This document shows positions 16,582-25,695 of a DNA stretch of 58,546 nucleotides, piece after piece (position 1 is the first letter of the stretch; the number at the start of each line of letters is the position of its first letter). The DNA is taken from NCBI GenBank assembly GCA_015059685.1, contig SUZW01000013.1:1-58546 (forward strand), given 5' to 3'. A program made the position numbers and the translations under genes. A model generated the notes under the pieces. It was not told the origin of the DNA and did not search any database. It saw only the letters and a program-made list of their open reading frames with translations. The DNA is from Rikenellaceae bacterium. Its GTDB lineage: Bacteria; Bacteroidota; Bacteroidia; Bacteroidales; Rikenellaceae.

Positions 16582-17688
16582 ATGATTTTAGAGGACCTTG
16601 CAATATGTTTTGTGCCGAACCTCGGAACACGAGGCATCGTGCATCTGCTCGATATCTTTGGCAACACCGACCGCATATATGCCGCATCGGAGGAGGAGTT
16701 GCGTGTGCGGGCGCAGTTGCGACCCGATATCGCTCGCAGCATAGCGCAACGAGTCGGCTTTGCCGAGGCGGAGCGAGAGCTACACTACGCAGCCGACAAC
16801 GATATCGAGATTACCGCCTTTGGCGACGAGCACTACCCCCGACTCCTGGGTGAGATATCCGACCGACCACACATCATCTACTCGGTGGGCGATATCTCGG
16901 CCCTGAACTCACCGCACACCATATCTGTCGTGGGCACAAGGCGTATCACCCCTTATGGCGAGAAGGTGTGTGGGCGACTCGTTCGAGATTTGGCCGAGAT
17001 GTTCCCCGACTTGGTGGTCACAAGTGGTTTGGCCTTTGGTGTCGATGCTGCAGCCCACCACGCAGCCATAGATGGCTCGGTGCGCACGGTAGGTGTCGTG
17101 GCAAATCCCCTGCCCAAGGTAACACCTGCACAACACTCCACCCTCGCAAAAGGTATTGTCAAGGAGGGCGGAGCCGTCATTACGGAGCTGTCGTCGGCAA
17201 CAAAGCAGAATGGCAACTACTACATCCCTCGCAACCGTATCGTGGCGGCTGTAAGCGAAGGTCTGCTTGTTGTGGAGTCGCCCGCAAATGGAGGCTCACT
17301 ATCCACGGTACGAGCTGCCGACTCCTACGCTCGAACCATTATGGCTGTGCCGGGGCGTATCGGTGATGCGATGTCGGTGGGCACCAACCACCTCATAAAG
17401 AGCAATTTGGCTCATCTCGTAACCTCGGCCGAGGATATAGCGGCCGTTCTCGGTTGGCAGGCACAGGGGGTTATGCCTAAAAAACTGCACTATGAGCCAC
17501 GAGAGATGACAACCATTGAAGCACAAATTATGGCCTGCTTTGTCGATGGTGGCGACCCCGTGTCGCTCGACGATATAGCCGAGCAGTGCGCCATCTCAAC
17601 TGCCGAGGCGAGTGCCAAACTCCTCGATATGGAGCTCTCGGGCGTGGTGCGACAGTTGCCGGGTAAGTTCTACGACAAAACGATATAG
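16582..17688 (+). CDS. dprA: DNA-processing protein DprA
   Basis: A 368-residue DprA/Smf protein, which binds incoming single-stranded DNA and loads RecA in natural transformation. An N-terminal helical region covers about 1-70. The Rossmann-like core has SVVGTRRITPYG, VTSGLAFGVDAAAHHAA, NRIVAAVSEGLLVVES and VPGRIGDAMSVGTN. A C-terminal winged-helix-like domain covers about 305-365. The start is taken at MILEDLAICF because upstream codons precede the probable transcription start. First gene of a dprA-tatD-ansA run with 4-15-nt gaps. Confidence 0.95.
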   Translation: MILEDLAICFVPNLGTRGIVHLLDIFGNTDRIYAASEEELRVRAQLRPDIARSIAQRVGFAEAERELHYAADNDIEITAFGDEHYPRLLGEISDRPHIIYSVGDISALNSPHTISVVGTRRITPYGEKVCGRLVRDLAEMFPDLVVTSGLAFGVDAAAHHAAIDGSVRTVGVVANPLPKVTPAQHSTLAKGIVKEGGAVITELSSATKQNGNYYIPRNRIVAAVSEGLLVVESPANGGSLSTVRAADSYARTIMAVPGRIGDAMSVGTNHLIKSNLAHLVTSAEDIAAVLGWQAQGVMPKKLHYEPREMTTIEAQIMACFVDGGDPVSLDDIAEQCAISTAEASAKLLDMELSGVVRQLPGKFYDKTI

Positions 17689-17692
17689 AGCA

Positions 17693-18481
17693 ATGTTAAT
17701 CGACACACACTCACATATATACGACGAGGCCTTCGACGACGACAGAGGCAAAGTTCTGCTCCGAGCAAAGGGTGCCGGTGTGGAGCGTATCGTCTTGCCC
17801 GCCATAGATGGCGAGAGCAACGAGGCGCTCTTCGAACTGTGCCGCCGAGAGGGCGACTATGTTGTGCCGCTTATGGGGTTGCACCCCACATCGGTAAACG
17901 ATAACCTACGATGGCGTGAGGAGCTCGACGAGGTGGAGCGACTTCTGAAAAACCCACCCGAGGGCATAGGTCGTTTCTATGGTGTCGGAGAGATTGGTTT
18001 GGACCTCTACTGGAGCCGAGATTTCTATGCCGAGCAGGTCGAGGCCTTTACACAACAGATAGAGCTTGCACTGTCGCTTCAACTGCCAATCGTGGTGCAT
18101 ACACGCAGCGCTTGGGAGGAGATGACCGAGATTATCGAGCGTTATCGTGGCAGAGGGTTGCGAGGTATCTTTCACGCCTATTCGGCCGATGTGGCGACCT
18201 ACGAACGACTGCGAGAGTGCGGTGACTTCGTCTTCGGCATTGGCGGTGTCGTAACCTTCAAGAAGAGTGCTGTGGCCGAGGTTGTGCGCTCGATGCGGCT
18301 CGAAGATTTGGTTGTTGAGACCGATGCTCCGTACCTCACACCATCGCCACATCGTGGCACACGCAACGAGCCTGCGTATGTACGGTTCGTGGCGGAGAAG
18401 ATAGCCGAATTGAAGGGGCTCGCCATCGAGGAGGTCGAGGCGCAGACCACAAAAAATGCGAAACGAATTTTTGGAATATAG
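17693..18481 (+). CDS. tatD: TatD-family metal-dependent DNase
   Basis: 262 residues of the amidohydrolase-like TatD fold. Metal ligands: THSH at the N-terminus, GEIGLD (Glu, about residue 96), IVVHTRS (His), GIFHAYS (His) and VVETDAPYLTP (Asp). By family knowledge a 3'-5' exonuclease/DNA-repair enzyme. It starts 4 nt after the dprA stop codon, so I use the ATG at 17693. Confidence 0.94.
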   Translation: MLIDTHSHIYDEAFDDDRGKVLLRAKGAGVERIVLPAIDGESNEALFELCRREGDYVVPLMGLHPTSVNDNLRWREELDEVERLLKNPPEGIGRFYGVGEIGLDLYWSRDFYAEQVEAFTQQIELALSLQLPIVVHTRSAWEEMTEIIERYRGRGLRGIFHAYSADVATYERLRECGDFVFGIGGVVTFKKSAVAEVVRSMRLEDLVVETDAPYLTPSPHRGTRNEPAYVRFVAEKIAELKGLAIEEVEAQTTKNAKRIFGI

Positions 18482-18496
18482 TTTAAGGTTCAGAGT

Positions 18497-19525
18497 ATGA
18501 AAAGACCTGCAATACTACTTATCTACACGGGAGGAACAATCGGTATGCGTCGCAACGAGAGTGGCACACTTGTTCCGTTCGACTTCAACACCATCGAGCA
18601 GGAGATACCTGCGGTGCGCAACCTCAATGTCGATATAGATGTCCACAAGATGCCACCCATCGACTCGTCGAATGTCACACCGGCACGCTGGAGCGAGCTG
18701 GCGAGGATTATAGCCGAGAACTACGACCGCTACGACGGTTTTGTGGTGCTGCACGGCACCGACACTATGTCCTACACCGCCTCGGCGTTGAGCTTTATGC
18801 TCGAAAACAACACCAAACCTGTTGTCTTCACGGGCAGCCAGATACCTATGGGTATCCTCCGCACCGATGGCCGTGAAAACCTCATCACCGCCATCGAGAT
18901 TGCCGCAGCCAAGGATGAGCAGGGGAGAGCCCGTGTTCCGGAGGTTGCGCTATACTTCCAAAACCGACTCTTCCGTGCCAACCGCACCACAAAACACTCG
19001 GCCGAGGCGTTGAGTGCATTCGTGTCGAGCAACATGGCTCCACTTGCCGAGGTGGGTGTAAATATCGTCTATAACGATATGCTGATACATCGCGAAAACG
19101 ACGATACACCACTCCGCATATCGGACAATATGAGCGACAATGTGATGATTTTGAAGCTCTTTCCGGGCATCAGCCAACAGACTCTGCGACAAGTACTTGC
19201 AGCGGAAGGTTTGCGGGGCGTGATACTCGAAACCTTTGGCACGGGAAACGCCCCTACGGCAGATTGGTTTATCGAGGTGCTGGAGGAGGCTATAGGTCGT
19301 GGTATTGTGGTTGTGAACATCACGCAATGCCAGGGCGGAGCTGTCGAAATGGGGCTTTACGAAACGGGGCGACGATTGCAAAGCATAGGCGTAGTGAGTG
19401 GCTACGACATGACCACCGAGGCGGCTGTAACAAAGCTTATGTGGCTGCTCGGCAAGGGCGAGGATGCCAAATTGTGTGCGCAAAATATGGCCACATCGCT
19501 GCGTGGCGAGTTGAGTAGATCGTAG
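18497..19525 (+). CDS. ansA: L-asparaginase, type I (cytoplasmic)
   Basis: 342 residues. The N-terminal nucleophile loop is IYTGGTIGM (Thr), followed by VVLHGTDTMSYTASAL with the second catalytic Thr-Asp, then FTGSQIPMG. No signal peptide, so the low-affinity cytoplasmic form that hydrolyses asparagine to aspartate and ammonia. Fifteen nucleotides after tatD; the tatD-ansA-exbB order seen here is, as I recall, common in Bacteroidales. No terminator is apparent between it and exbB, but the 240-nt gap suggests a separate start for exbB. Confidence 0.94.
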   Translation: MKRPAILLIYTGGTIGMRRNESGTLVPFDFNTIEQEIPAVRNLNVDIDVHKMPPIDSSNVTPARWSELARIIAENYDRYDGFVVLHGTDTMSYTASALSFMLENNTKPVVFTGSQIPMGILRTDGRENLITAIEIAAAKDEQGRARVPEVALYFQNRLFRANRTTKHSAEALSAFVSSNMAPLAEVGVNIVYNDMLIHRENDDTPLRISDNMSDNVMILKLFPGISQQTLRQVLAAEGLRGVILETFGTGNAPTADWFIEVLEEAIGRGIVVVNITQCQGGAVEMGLYETGRRLQSIGVVSGYDMTTEAAVTKLMWLLGKGEDAKLCAQNMATSLRGELSRS

Positions 19526-19765
19526 GCGTGAAAGGGGTGTTTTTTGAGTGGTGAGTTTGCACAAACCAAAAAAAATACCTATATTTCGGACTGTAATATG
19601 CCAAGTTTCGGGCCGTTTGCAACAAGGAAAGAGTATTAAATTGCTGACTTGTAGGCAAATAGGTGCTTTTGTCGGTATGTGATAGGATGAGAGTAAAAAC
19701 TTTATGTAGAGAAGAAAAACTTAAATAAAAACACAAACAACTAAATTTTTAACAAATTAAAAACT

Positions 19766-20563
19766 ATGAAAAAATTATTTTTGGTTTTGGCAGCTGCTGC
19801 AATGACATTCAGCACTGCAATCGCACAAGAGGCCGCAACTGCAACCGCAGAGCAGCCTGCAACCGAAGTAGTAGAGGCTGTTGAGGCTCCTGCAGAGGCA
19901 ACCCTCGATGCAGAGACAGAGATCGCAGGCGACTCTATCCACTATGTCTTGATGCAGAAGTTCCTCGAGGGAGGTTGGGGCTGGATGCTTCCTATCCTCG
20001 TGGTATTGGTACTCGGTATGGCTATCGCTATCGAGCGTATCCTCTTCCTTGCTCTCTCGACTATCAACACCAAGAAGTTCATCGCACAGGTTGAGGCCGC
20101 TTTGAACGATGGTGGCATCGAGGCTGCAAAGGAGGTTTGCCGCAACACTAAGGGCCCTATCGCTTCGATCTACTATCAGGGTTTGGATCGCTACCACCTT
20201 GGTCTCGACGCTGTTGAGAAGGCTGTTGTATCTTACGGCTCGGTTCAGACAGGTCAGATGGAGTCGGGTCTCGGTTGGTTGTCGTTGTTCATCTCGTTGT
20301 CGCCATCACTCGGATTTATGGGTACCGTGGTTGGTCTCGTTCAGTCGTTCGACTCTATCCAGGCAGCAGGTGATATCAGCCCAGCCCTCGTAGCAGGTGG
20401 TATGAAGGTGGCCCTCTTGACTACCCTCCTCGGTCTGATCGCAGCGATGGTTCTCCAGGTCTTCTACAACTATGTAATCGTTAAGATCGACGGTATGGTT
20501 AACGAGATGGAGGATGCTTCGATTACCTTGACCGATATCTTGACTGCTTACAGCAAGAAATAA
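19766..20563 (+). CDS. exbB: ExbB/TolQ/MotA-family proton channel
   Basis: 265 residues. An N-terminal signal-like segment ends near AIAQ (residue 21), followed by an Ala/Glu-rich linker (about 22-60), then three membrane segments. The last two carry GWLSLFISLSPSLGFMGTVVGLVQSF and MKVALLTTLLGLIAAM, the canonical channel region. It energises TonB-dependent transport from the proton gradient together with the two ExbD proteins downstream. The added N-terminal signal plus linker is typical of Bacteroidetes members. In the 240-nt gap upstream (19526-19765) I see no convincing promoter or structure. Confidence 0.92.
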   Translation: MKKLFLVLAAAAMTFSTAIAQEAATATAEQPATEVVEAVEAPAEATLDAETEIAGDSIHYVLMQKFLEGGWGWMLPILVVLVLGMAIAIERILFLALSTINTKKFIAQVEAALNDGGIEAAKEVCRNTKGPIASIYYQGLDRYHLGLDAVEKAVVSYGSVQTGQMESGLGWLSLFISLSPSLGFMGTVVGLVQSFDSIQAAGDISPALVAGGMKVALLTTLLGLIAAMVLQVFYNYVIVKIDGMVNEMEDASITLTDILTAYSKK

Positions 20564-20600
20564 TTTTGATTAACGAATAATCGTACACAAAACGAATATT

Positions 20601-21023
20601 ATGAAAAAGATGTTAAATATGGTGTTGGTGGCACTCTTCGTTATTACACTCGCCTTCGTAGGCTGGGCTGTAATCTCGGGAGGCTCTGAAGTTGCCATCA
20701 GCTGGAACCTCATGTGGGGCTACGCATTGCTCGTTGCAGCAGTCGTAAGCGTCCTCTGTGCGGCCATCAAAGGTACGATTACTCACCCTGCAGGCTTGAA
20801 GGGCACACTCATCGCGGTAGTTATCGTGATTGCGGTTGTTGGTGCAGCACTTGGTGTAGCTCTTAGCCACGATGGTTTGGTTGTTCCAAACTCGGCAGGA
20901 GGTGTATTCGATGATCCATTCGAGTTGGCAATCTCAGAGACAGGCATCGTTGTTACCTACATTGTAGCAGCTGCTGCAATCCTTGTAACAGTCGTAGGCG
21001 AGGTTCGCAACGCATTAAAATAG
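20601..21023 (+). CDS. Small membrane protein of the exbB-exbD operon, unknown function
   Basis: 140 residues with about four hydrophobic segments (residues about 5-25, 35-55, 72-93 and 112-132) and little else. No recognised domain. It sits between exbB and exbD with gaps of 37 and 12 nt, on the same strand, so it is most likely an accessory component of the ExbB/ExbD energiser. That role is inferred only from position. Confidence 0.8.
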   Translation: MKKMLNMVLVALFVITLAFVGWAVISGGSEVAISWNLMWGYALLVAAVVSVLCAAIKGTITHPAGLKGTLIAVVIVIAVVGAALGVALSHDGLVVPNSAGGVFDDPFELAISETGIVVTYIVAAAAILVTVVGEVRNALK

Positions 21024-21035
21024 TATTAGATAACT

Positions 21036-21626
21036 ATGGCTAAAAATAAAAAAGCACCAGAAATCAACGCCTCATCGCAAGCGGATATCGCCTTCACCGT
21101 GCTGATCTTCTTCCTTGTGGTTTCCACAATGGATATCGACACAGGTATCGTGCGTGTATTGCCTCCAATGGCAGATCCGAATGTGAAGCAGGAGGATATC
21201 AAGGTGAAGGAGCGAAACCTTCTCTTGGTGTTCGTTTCCGGTTCGGGTAACATCATGGCCGGTGGTAAGGTAATCGCTCTCGAGGCCTTGAAAGACAAAG
21301 CCAAGGAGTTTATCTTGAACCCTCTCGACGACAAGGACCTTCCAGAGAAGAAGGTTACCGATATCGAGATGCCAGATGGCTCGAAGTGGGCATATCCTGT
21401 CAGCGAGGGTGTGATTTCGTTGCAGAATACTCGTGATACAAGCTATCAGGTCTATATCAAGGTTCAGAACGAGCTTACCCGTGCCTTCAACGAGGTGCGT
21501 GATGAGGTTGCAATGTCCAAGTTTGGTCGCAAGTTCGCAGACCTAGAGGATGCCGAGCGCAAAGTAATAACCAAGGCGATACCGATGAAGATTTCGGAGG
21601 CAGAGCCACGCAAAATGATTAAGTAG
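21036..21626 (+). CDS. exbD: ExbD/TolR-family transport protein 1
   Basis: 196 residues. A short cytoplasmic N-terminus leads to one membrane helix beginning SQADIAFTVLIFFLV, with the conserved Asp that carries protons, and then a periplasmic ExbD domain. It works with ExbB and TonB. The periplasmic part (about 160 residues) is longer than in the second ExbD. The stop codon is separated from the next ATG by a single base. Confidence 0.92.
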   Translation: MAKNKKAPEINASSQADIAFTVLIFFLVVSTMDIDTGIVRVLPPMADPNVKQEDIKVKERNLLLVFVSGSGNIMAGGKVIALEALKDKAKEFILNPLDDKDLPEKKVTDIEMPDGSKWAYPVSEGVISLQNTRDTSYQVYIKVQNELTRAFNEVRDEVAMSKFGRKFADLEDAERKVITKAIPMKISEAEPRKMIK

Positions 21627-21627
21627 T

Positions 21628-22098
21628 ATGGCAGTAATGAAGAAAAAGGGCGAGCGTGAAGTGCCCGCTATGTCGACCACATCGTTGCCCGATGTCGTTT
21701 ATATCATCTTGTTCTTCTTTATGCTTTCGACTTCGATGCGTGACCAGGAGCTGATGGTGACCTACAAATTGCCAGAGGCAACCGAGGTGCAGAAACTCGA
21801 GAAGAAGAACCTTGTATCGTATATCCACATTGGTGTTCCATCGTTGCCTATGCAGGCAAAGTTCGGTACAGCACCTCGTATTCAGTTGAACGACTCGTAC
21901 AAGACGACCAAGGATATCTTGGACTTCGTAGCGGGTGAGCGTGATAACCTCAACGAGGCAGACCGTGCGTCGATGACCATCTGCTTGAAGGCAGACGAGA
22001 ACACCAAGATGGGTGTTGTAGCTGATGTGAAGCAGGAGCTTCGTCGTGCAAATGCACTGAAGCTATCCTACGCTTCATCGAAGGTGTTGAGCTATTAA
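21628..22098 (+). CDS. exbD: ExbD/TolR-family transport protein 2
   Basis: 156 residues; one membrane helix with SLPDVVYIILFFFML (conserved Asp) and a compact periplasmic domain including ADRASMTICLKADENTKMG. Two different ExbD proteins next to one ExbB suggest a mixed ExbD dimer in the complex, which is inference. A strong terminator follows the gene. Confidence 0.92.
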   Translation: MAVMKKKGEREVPAMSTTSLPDVVYIILFFFMLSTSMRDQELMVTYKLPEATEVQKLEKKNLVSYIHIGVPSLPMQAKFGTAPRIQLNDSYKTTKDILDFVAGERDNLNEADRASMTICLKADENTKMGVVADVKQELRRANALKLSYASSKVLSY

Positions 22099-22115
22099 GC
22101 AATACCTTATATATA

Positions 22116-22154
22116 ATAGTAGAGCGCAGTCGTATGGCTGCGCTCTACTATTTT
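22116..22154 (+). terminator. Terminator of the exbB-exbD operon
   Basis: A 14-bp perfect stem (22116-22129 with 22138-22151), 8-nt loop, followed by TTTT. Confidence 0.9.
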
Positions 22155-22173
22155 GGGAGAAGCTAAAGATTTA

Positions 22174-22205
22174 TTTGGCGGTTTGGTTTTTTTGTCTTAC
22201 CTTTG
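22174..22205 (+). promoter_or_regulatory. Promoter of greA
   Basis: TTTG (22174-22177), 20-nt spacer, TACCTTTG (22198-22205); a near-ideal Bacteroidetes promoter 86 nt upstream of the greA ATG. Confidence 0.75.
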
Positions 22206-22291
22206 CGGTACAAACATTAGGGTTTCAGTCTCACGAGGATTGAAATTCTTTGTTTTTTTGTTGCTTGAAAAATAGATAAAGAGATAATATT

Positions 22292-22765
22292 ATGGCACAG
22301 ATTAACTACCTCACAGCTGAGGGCTACAAAAAACTTAAAGACGAATTGGATCACATGCGCTCTGTGGAGCGCCCTGCAGCAGCTGCCGCTATTGCCGAGG
22401 CCCGAGATAAGGGCGACCTCTCGGAGAATGCCGAGTACGATGCTGCTCGTGAGGCACAAGGCCTGCTCGAGATGCGTATAGCACAGCTCGAGGCTACACT
22501 CAACAACTCCCGTGTTATCGACGAGAGCAAGATACAGAAGGATAAGGTGCAGATTTTGAGCAAGGTGACCCTGCTCAACCACAACAACAAGCGCCAGATG
22601 GTCTATACCATCGTATCCGAGAATGAGGCCAACCTCCGTGAGGGCAAGCTCGCCATCGGCACACCTATCGCCAAGGCTCTCCTTGGTAGGAAGAAGGGCG
22701 ATGTTGTCGATGTTGTGGTTCCTGCCGGCGTTATGAAGCTCGAGATACTCGATATCTCAATCTAA
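22292..22765 (+). CDS. greA: Transcription elongation factor GreA
   Basis: 157 residues. An N-terminal coiled-coil finger (about 1-75) carries the acidic tip DLSENAEYDAA that reaches the RNA polymerase active site and stimulates cleavage of backtracked RNA. The C-terminal FKBP-like domain has GTPIAKALLGRKKGD. Single-gene transcript between its promoter and a convergent terminator. Confidence 0.96.
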   Translation: MAQINYLTAEGYKKLKDELDHMRSVERPAAAAAIAEARDKGDLSENAEYDAAREAQGLLEMRIAQLEATLNNSRVIDESKIQKDKVQILSKVTLLNHNNKRQMVYTIVSENEANLREGKLAIGTPIAKALLGRKKGDVVDVVVPAGVMKLEILDISI

Positions 22766-22783
22766 AGCATTGTGTTTCCGACA

Positions 22784-22823
22784 CAAAGAGGTGGTGCCCA
22801 GATTGTTGGACACCACCTCTTTG
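22784..22823. terminator. Bidirectional hairpin between greA and the calcineurin-like gene
   Basis: A 13-bp perfect stem CAAAGAGGTGGTG/CACCACCTCTTTG (22784-22796, 22811-22823) with a 14-nt loop. Flanking T runs are weak, but the position between convergent genes supports termination. Confidence 0.65.
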
Positions 22824-22842
22824 CATCATTACCATCCTCGGT

Positions 22843-24495
22843 CTATGGGGTAAATGGCTTTTTGCCGACAAACACCTCTTCGCAGACTCGACCAAAAGGG
22901 TCGGTGGCCCGCACCCGTATTGTCGAGGTAGGTGAGCTACGCTGCGCACGGAACATGTGTTGGCAGTTGTTGCGTGAGAAGCGAGGCTTCTTGCGACTAT
23001 GTTTCAGAGTCACTGCAGGTGATGCCACCACAAAGAGTGGGTCGGGGTGGTATATCTGGCGCACACGCAGAGGCTTGTCGTTCTCGAAAACCTGCAACTT
23101 GGCTCCCCTCTCATATCCCCACCAATTTATATATATGTATCGGGCAAGCCCCTTGGTATCGTAGTTAATAAAGGTCTTGGGGTACTCTCGCAGAAGGTTT
23201 TGCACATCGAGGTCATCACGATAGTACTCCCCGACGCTCGATATGTCGTAGCAGCGGAAACTCTTGCTCTCGCCACCCTCGGTGCGATGTCCCCAGCTCA
23301 TCTTTCGCCCCGCAACATCAAAGACCTCAAAGCCCGCAGGTGTGCCACCCGCATTTATCGCATCGAAGCCATTGTAGCTCGTTCTCCAACGATCTCCCGA
23401 GGTCGAGGCCACAGCGTGCTCCACGATGTTGGGAAGCTCACTCGAATGGGATAGTCGTCTATCCATGCTGCCTGCGGTCACAAAGTGCACATCACTAAAG
23501 CCTGCGAAGCAGTTGGTGAGGGAGTCGAGGTGTTCGGGCTTCGAGAAGCGTTTTGAGAGAAGACCCTTTCGGCCTGTCGTAAAGGCGTTTTGGTGCATAC
23601 AGACCACCACGGGTTGGCTCTTATCCTTCAGCAGCGCAAGGTCTTTGCGCAGCCATGCAAGTTGCTCCAAGGTCACAAAGCGGTCGTAGTTGCGGCGACC
23701 CACAATCTCGGTCGGATACTTGCCCTTACCCGCCTCGTTGCGGAATACGGTGTTGTCGAGAACTATATAGTGCACCTCTCCGATATTCATCGAGTAGTAT
23801 TTCGGGCCGCACGAATAGACATATTGTCGCTCCGCCTTATAGTCGGTGAGGCCTGTACCCGGAACGGCACCATCGTTATCTTGGTCGCCCATCACGGTAT
23901 AGAGCATTGTCGGGTAGCGCAACGAGGCCACAAGCGATACAGCATCACCCACATCAATCTCGCGGGAGTACCACATCGGGCAGTTGCTCGTATCGCCCAA
24001 GAGTATCGTATATACCGCCACCGAGTCACCCACCTCCTGCACAAGGGTGCGGGCTGTAGGTATGGTGCGACGCTTAAACTGCAAAAAGTCGTCGTTCGAA
24101 TTTTGCAGAAAGAGGTTCGACATAAAGAGTATGCGGTGGTTCTGCTGGTTACACGGCACAAGGTGAAAGTCGTGCTTCTCGGCCACGGTGCGCTTCCTCT
24201 TCAGCAGGGCCCAAAAGCGGGGCAGGATACGCTTGCGACACTCGGGCTCATAACCCGAAGGGGTTATCACAAAGACCGTATTTTGGAACTTGTTTGAGGC
24301 TATGGCGTAGCGACCCAAAGAGTCTGTTTTCACGATATGAAGACCATCGGACACGGCAACACCCTGCATCGGTTTGCCCTCGCACAACACCCTGCCGAAA
24401 ACGGTTATGGAGTCACGCTGTCGAGACTTGGCATCGGCAACAAGAGGTGTGGCCAAGAGGAGCACACACAAGAGTATTTTGCGTAGGCTTAACAT
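22843..24495 (-). CDS. Calcineurin-like phosphoesterase-family protein with degenerate metal site
   Basis: 550 residues from the ATG at 24495. Signal peptide to about residue 22, a carboxypeptidase-regulatory-like beta-sandwich (about 27-105), a metallophosphoesterase-type core (about 120-400) and a C-terminal sandwich. Metal motifs are eroded: the usual DxH/DxQ strand reads MSNLFLQ, the GNHD block reads MGDQDND, CMHQNAF retains a His, and the GHTH block reads TAGSMDRRL. It may be catalytically changed or purely binding. Exported, probably periplasmic. Last gene of the leftward operon, 4 nt after rsmG. Confidence 0.75.
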   Translation of the reverse strand: MLSLRKILLCVLLLATPLVADAKSRQRDSITVFGRVLCEGKPMQGVAVSDGLHIVKTDSLGRYAIASNKFQNTVFVITPSGYEPECRKRILPRFWALLKRKRTVAEKHDFHLVPCNQQNHRILFMSNLFLQNSNDDFLQFKRRTIPTARTLVQEVGDSVAVYTILLGDTSNCPMWYSREIDVGDAVSLVASLRYPTMLYTVMGDQDNDGAVPGTGLTDYKAERQYVYSCGPKYYSMNIGEVHYIVLDNTVFRNEAGKGKYPTEIVGRRNYDRFVTLEQLAWLRKDLALLKDKSQPVVVCMHQNAFTTGRKGLLSKRFSKPEHLDSLTNCFAGFSDVHFVTAGSMDRRLSHSSELPNIVEHAVASTSGDRWRTSYNGFDAINAGGTPAGFEVFDVAGRKMSWGHRTEGGESKSFRCYDISSVGEYYRDDLDVQNLLREYPKTFINYDTKGLARYIYINWWGYERGAKLQVFENDKPLRVRQIYHPDPLFVVASPAVTLKHSRKKPRFSRNNCQHMFRAQRSSPTSTIRVRATDPFGRVCEEVFVGKKPFTP

Positions 24496-24499
24496 ATTG

Positions 24500-25129
24500 T
24501 TACTCTGCGGAATATACCACCTGTTTGGTCTCGAAGAACTCCTCGTCGAAGAGCTCCGCAATATTGTGTCGTACCCACTTGCGACGGCTCTGGCGCAGCT
24601 CCTCGGTGAGGTCGCCGCCTTTGAGGTAGAGGATACCGTTTGGAAGTGTTCCCTGCTGCCCTTTGCGCACCATACCACGCACCCAGCCCACAAAGGTCGG
24701 CATATCCGTAACGGCTCGTGACACGATATAGTCGAACTGCTCCTTGAGTTGCTCGACACGACCATTCACGGTGCGGATATTCTTTATGCCCACAGCCTCG
24801 CAGACACCCTCGACAACACGGATCTTCTTGCCTATCGAGTCGCAGGCCACAAACTGTACATTCGGAAACATTATGGCGAGAGGTACCGACGGGAAACCAC
24901 CTCCGCAGCCTACATCGAGCACCTTCGCTCCATCCTCAAAACGGCACACCTTGGCTATGGCGAGCGAGTGGAGGATATGGTGGAGATAGACCTGCTCCAT
25001 ATCTTTGCGGGAGATGACATTTATCTTGGCGTTCCACTCGGCATAGACCTCACCGAGCATCGCAAATTGGCGGTGCTGCTCCTCGGTCAAGTTGTCGAAG
25101 TATCGCTCTATAAGTGCTACGCTATCCAT
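24500..25129 (-). CDS. rsmG: 16S rRNA (guanine-527 N7) methyltransferase RsmG
   Basis: 209 residues. SAM-binding VLDVGCGGGFPSVPLAI, the VACDSIGKK strand and YIVSRAVTDMPTF are all typical. Starts at MDSVALIERYF (25129), 2 nt after the sigma-factor stop codon, so it is translated from the same message as the sigma factor and glycosyltransferase. Confidence 0.95.
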   Translation of the reverse strand: MDSVALIERYFDNLTEEQHRQFAMLGEVYAEWNAKINVISRKDMEQVYLHHILHSLAIAKVCRFEDGAKVLDVGCGGGFPSVPLAIMFPNVQFVACDSIGKKIRVVEGVCEAVGIKNIRTVNGRVEQLKEQFDYIVSRAVTDMPTFVGWVRGMVRKGQQGTLPNGILYLKGGDLTEELRQSRRKWVRHNIAELFDEEFFETKQVVYSAE

Positions 25130-25131
25130 CT

Positions 25132-25695
25132 TTAGTTGTTGTTGGCAATCAGTCTGCACATCATATTTCGCACACGGAAGATGCGGGTTTTCACTGTGCC
25201 GAGCTTCATATCGAGCTTCTCGGCAATCTCCTCGTAGCTATACTCGTCAAGGAAGCGCAACTCGAAGAGTTGGCGGTAGTCCTCGGGGAGCATAGCGATG
25301 TAACGCTCTATCTGGTGGCGTTGCTGAACATTTATGATATACTCCTCGGGTGTGGGTGCCGAGGCTTGTGCCGCAGAGCTGTTTTCGAGGGGTATATTTT
25401 GGGGGTTTATGGCGTTGTTCTTACGAGTACGGTTGTAATCGACAAAGGTGTTGCGGGCGATGGTGTATATCCACGCCCCGAAGTCGTAGTCGGCATTGTA
25501 GAGCGAAATCTTGAGGTAGGCCTTCATAAAGGCCTCCTGCATCAGGTCGTCGGCCACATTGCTGCTACCCGACGACTTGAGCAACATTGCATATATGGCA
25601 TCACGATGGCGCGCAAATAGAGCATCGAAGGCCTCGCTTTTGCCCCCGACAACCATCTGCACCAAGGTCTTATCGTCGTAGCTGCTATACTCCAT
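25132..25695 (-). CDS. ECF-type RNA polymerase sigma factor
   Basis: 187 residues. Region 2 (about 15-85) contains DDLMQEAFMKAYL and DFGAWIYTIARNTFVDYNR. Region 4 (about 125-180) contains LPEDYRQLFELRFLDEYSYEEIAEKL...GTVKTRIFR. An Ala/Pro/Ser linker joins them. The ATG at 25695 overlaps the glycosyltransferase stop as TAATG, implying coupled translation; a GTG at 25704 is less likely. No anti-sigma gene is adjacent, unlike many ECF units, so its control is unknown. Confidence 0.92.
   Translation of the reverse strand: MEYSSYDDKTLVQMVVGGKSEAFDALFARHRDAIYAMLLKSSGSSNVADDLMQEAFMKAYLKISLYNADYDFGAWIYTIARNTFVDYNRTRKNNAINPQNIPLENSSAAQASAPTPEEYIINVQQRHQIERYIAMLPEDYRQLFELRFLDEYSYEEIAEKLDMKLGTVKTRIFRVRNMMCRLIANNN

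Noticed and set aside
24496..24765. 90-residue N-terminal extension of the calcineurin-like protein
   Set aside because: It overlaps rsmG on the same strand in another frame and would place the clear signal peptide internally.
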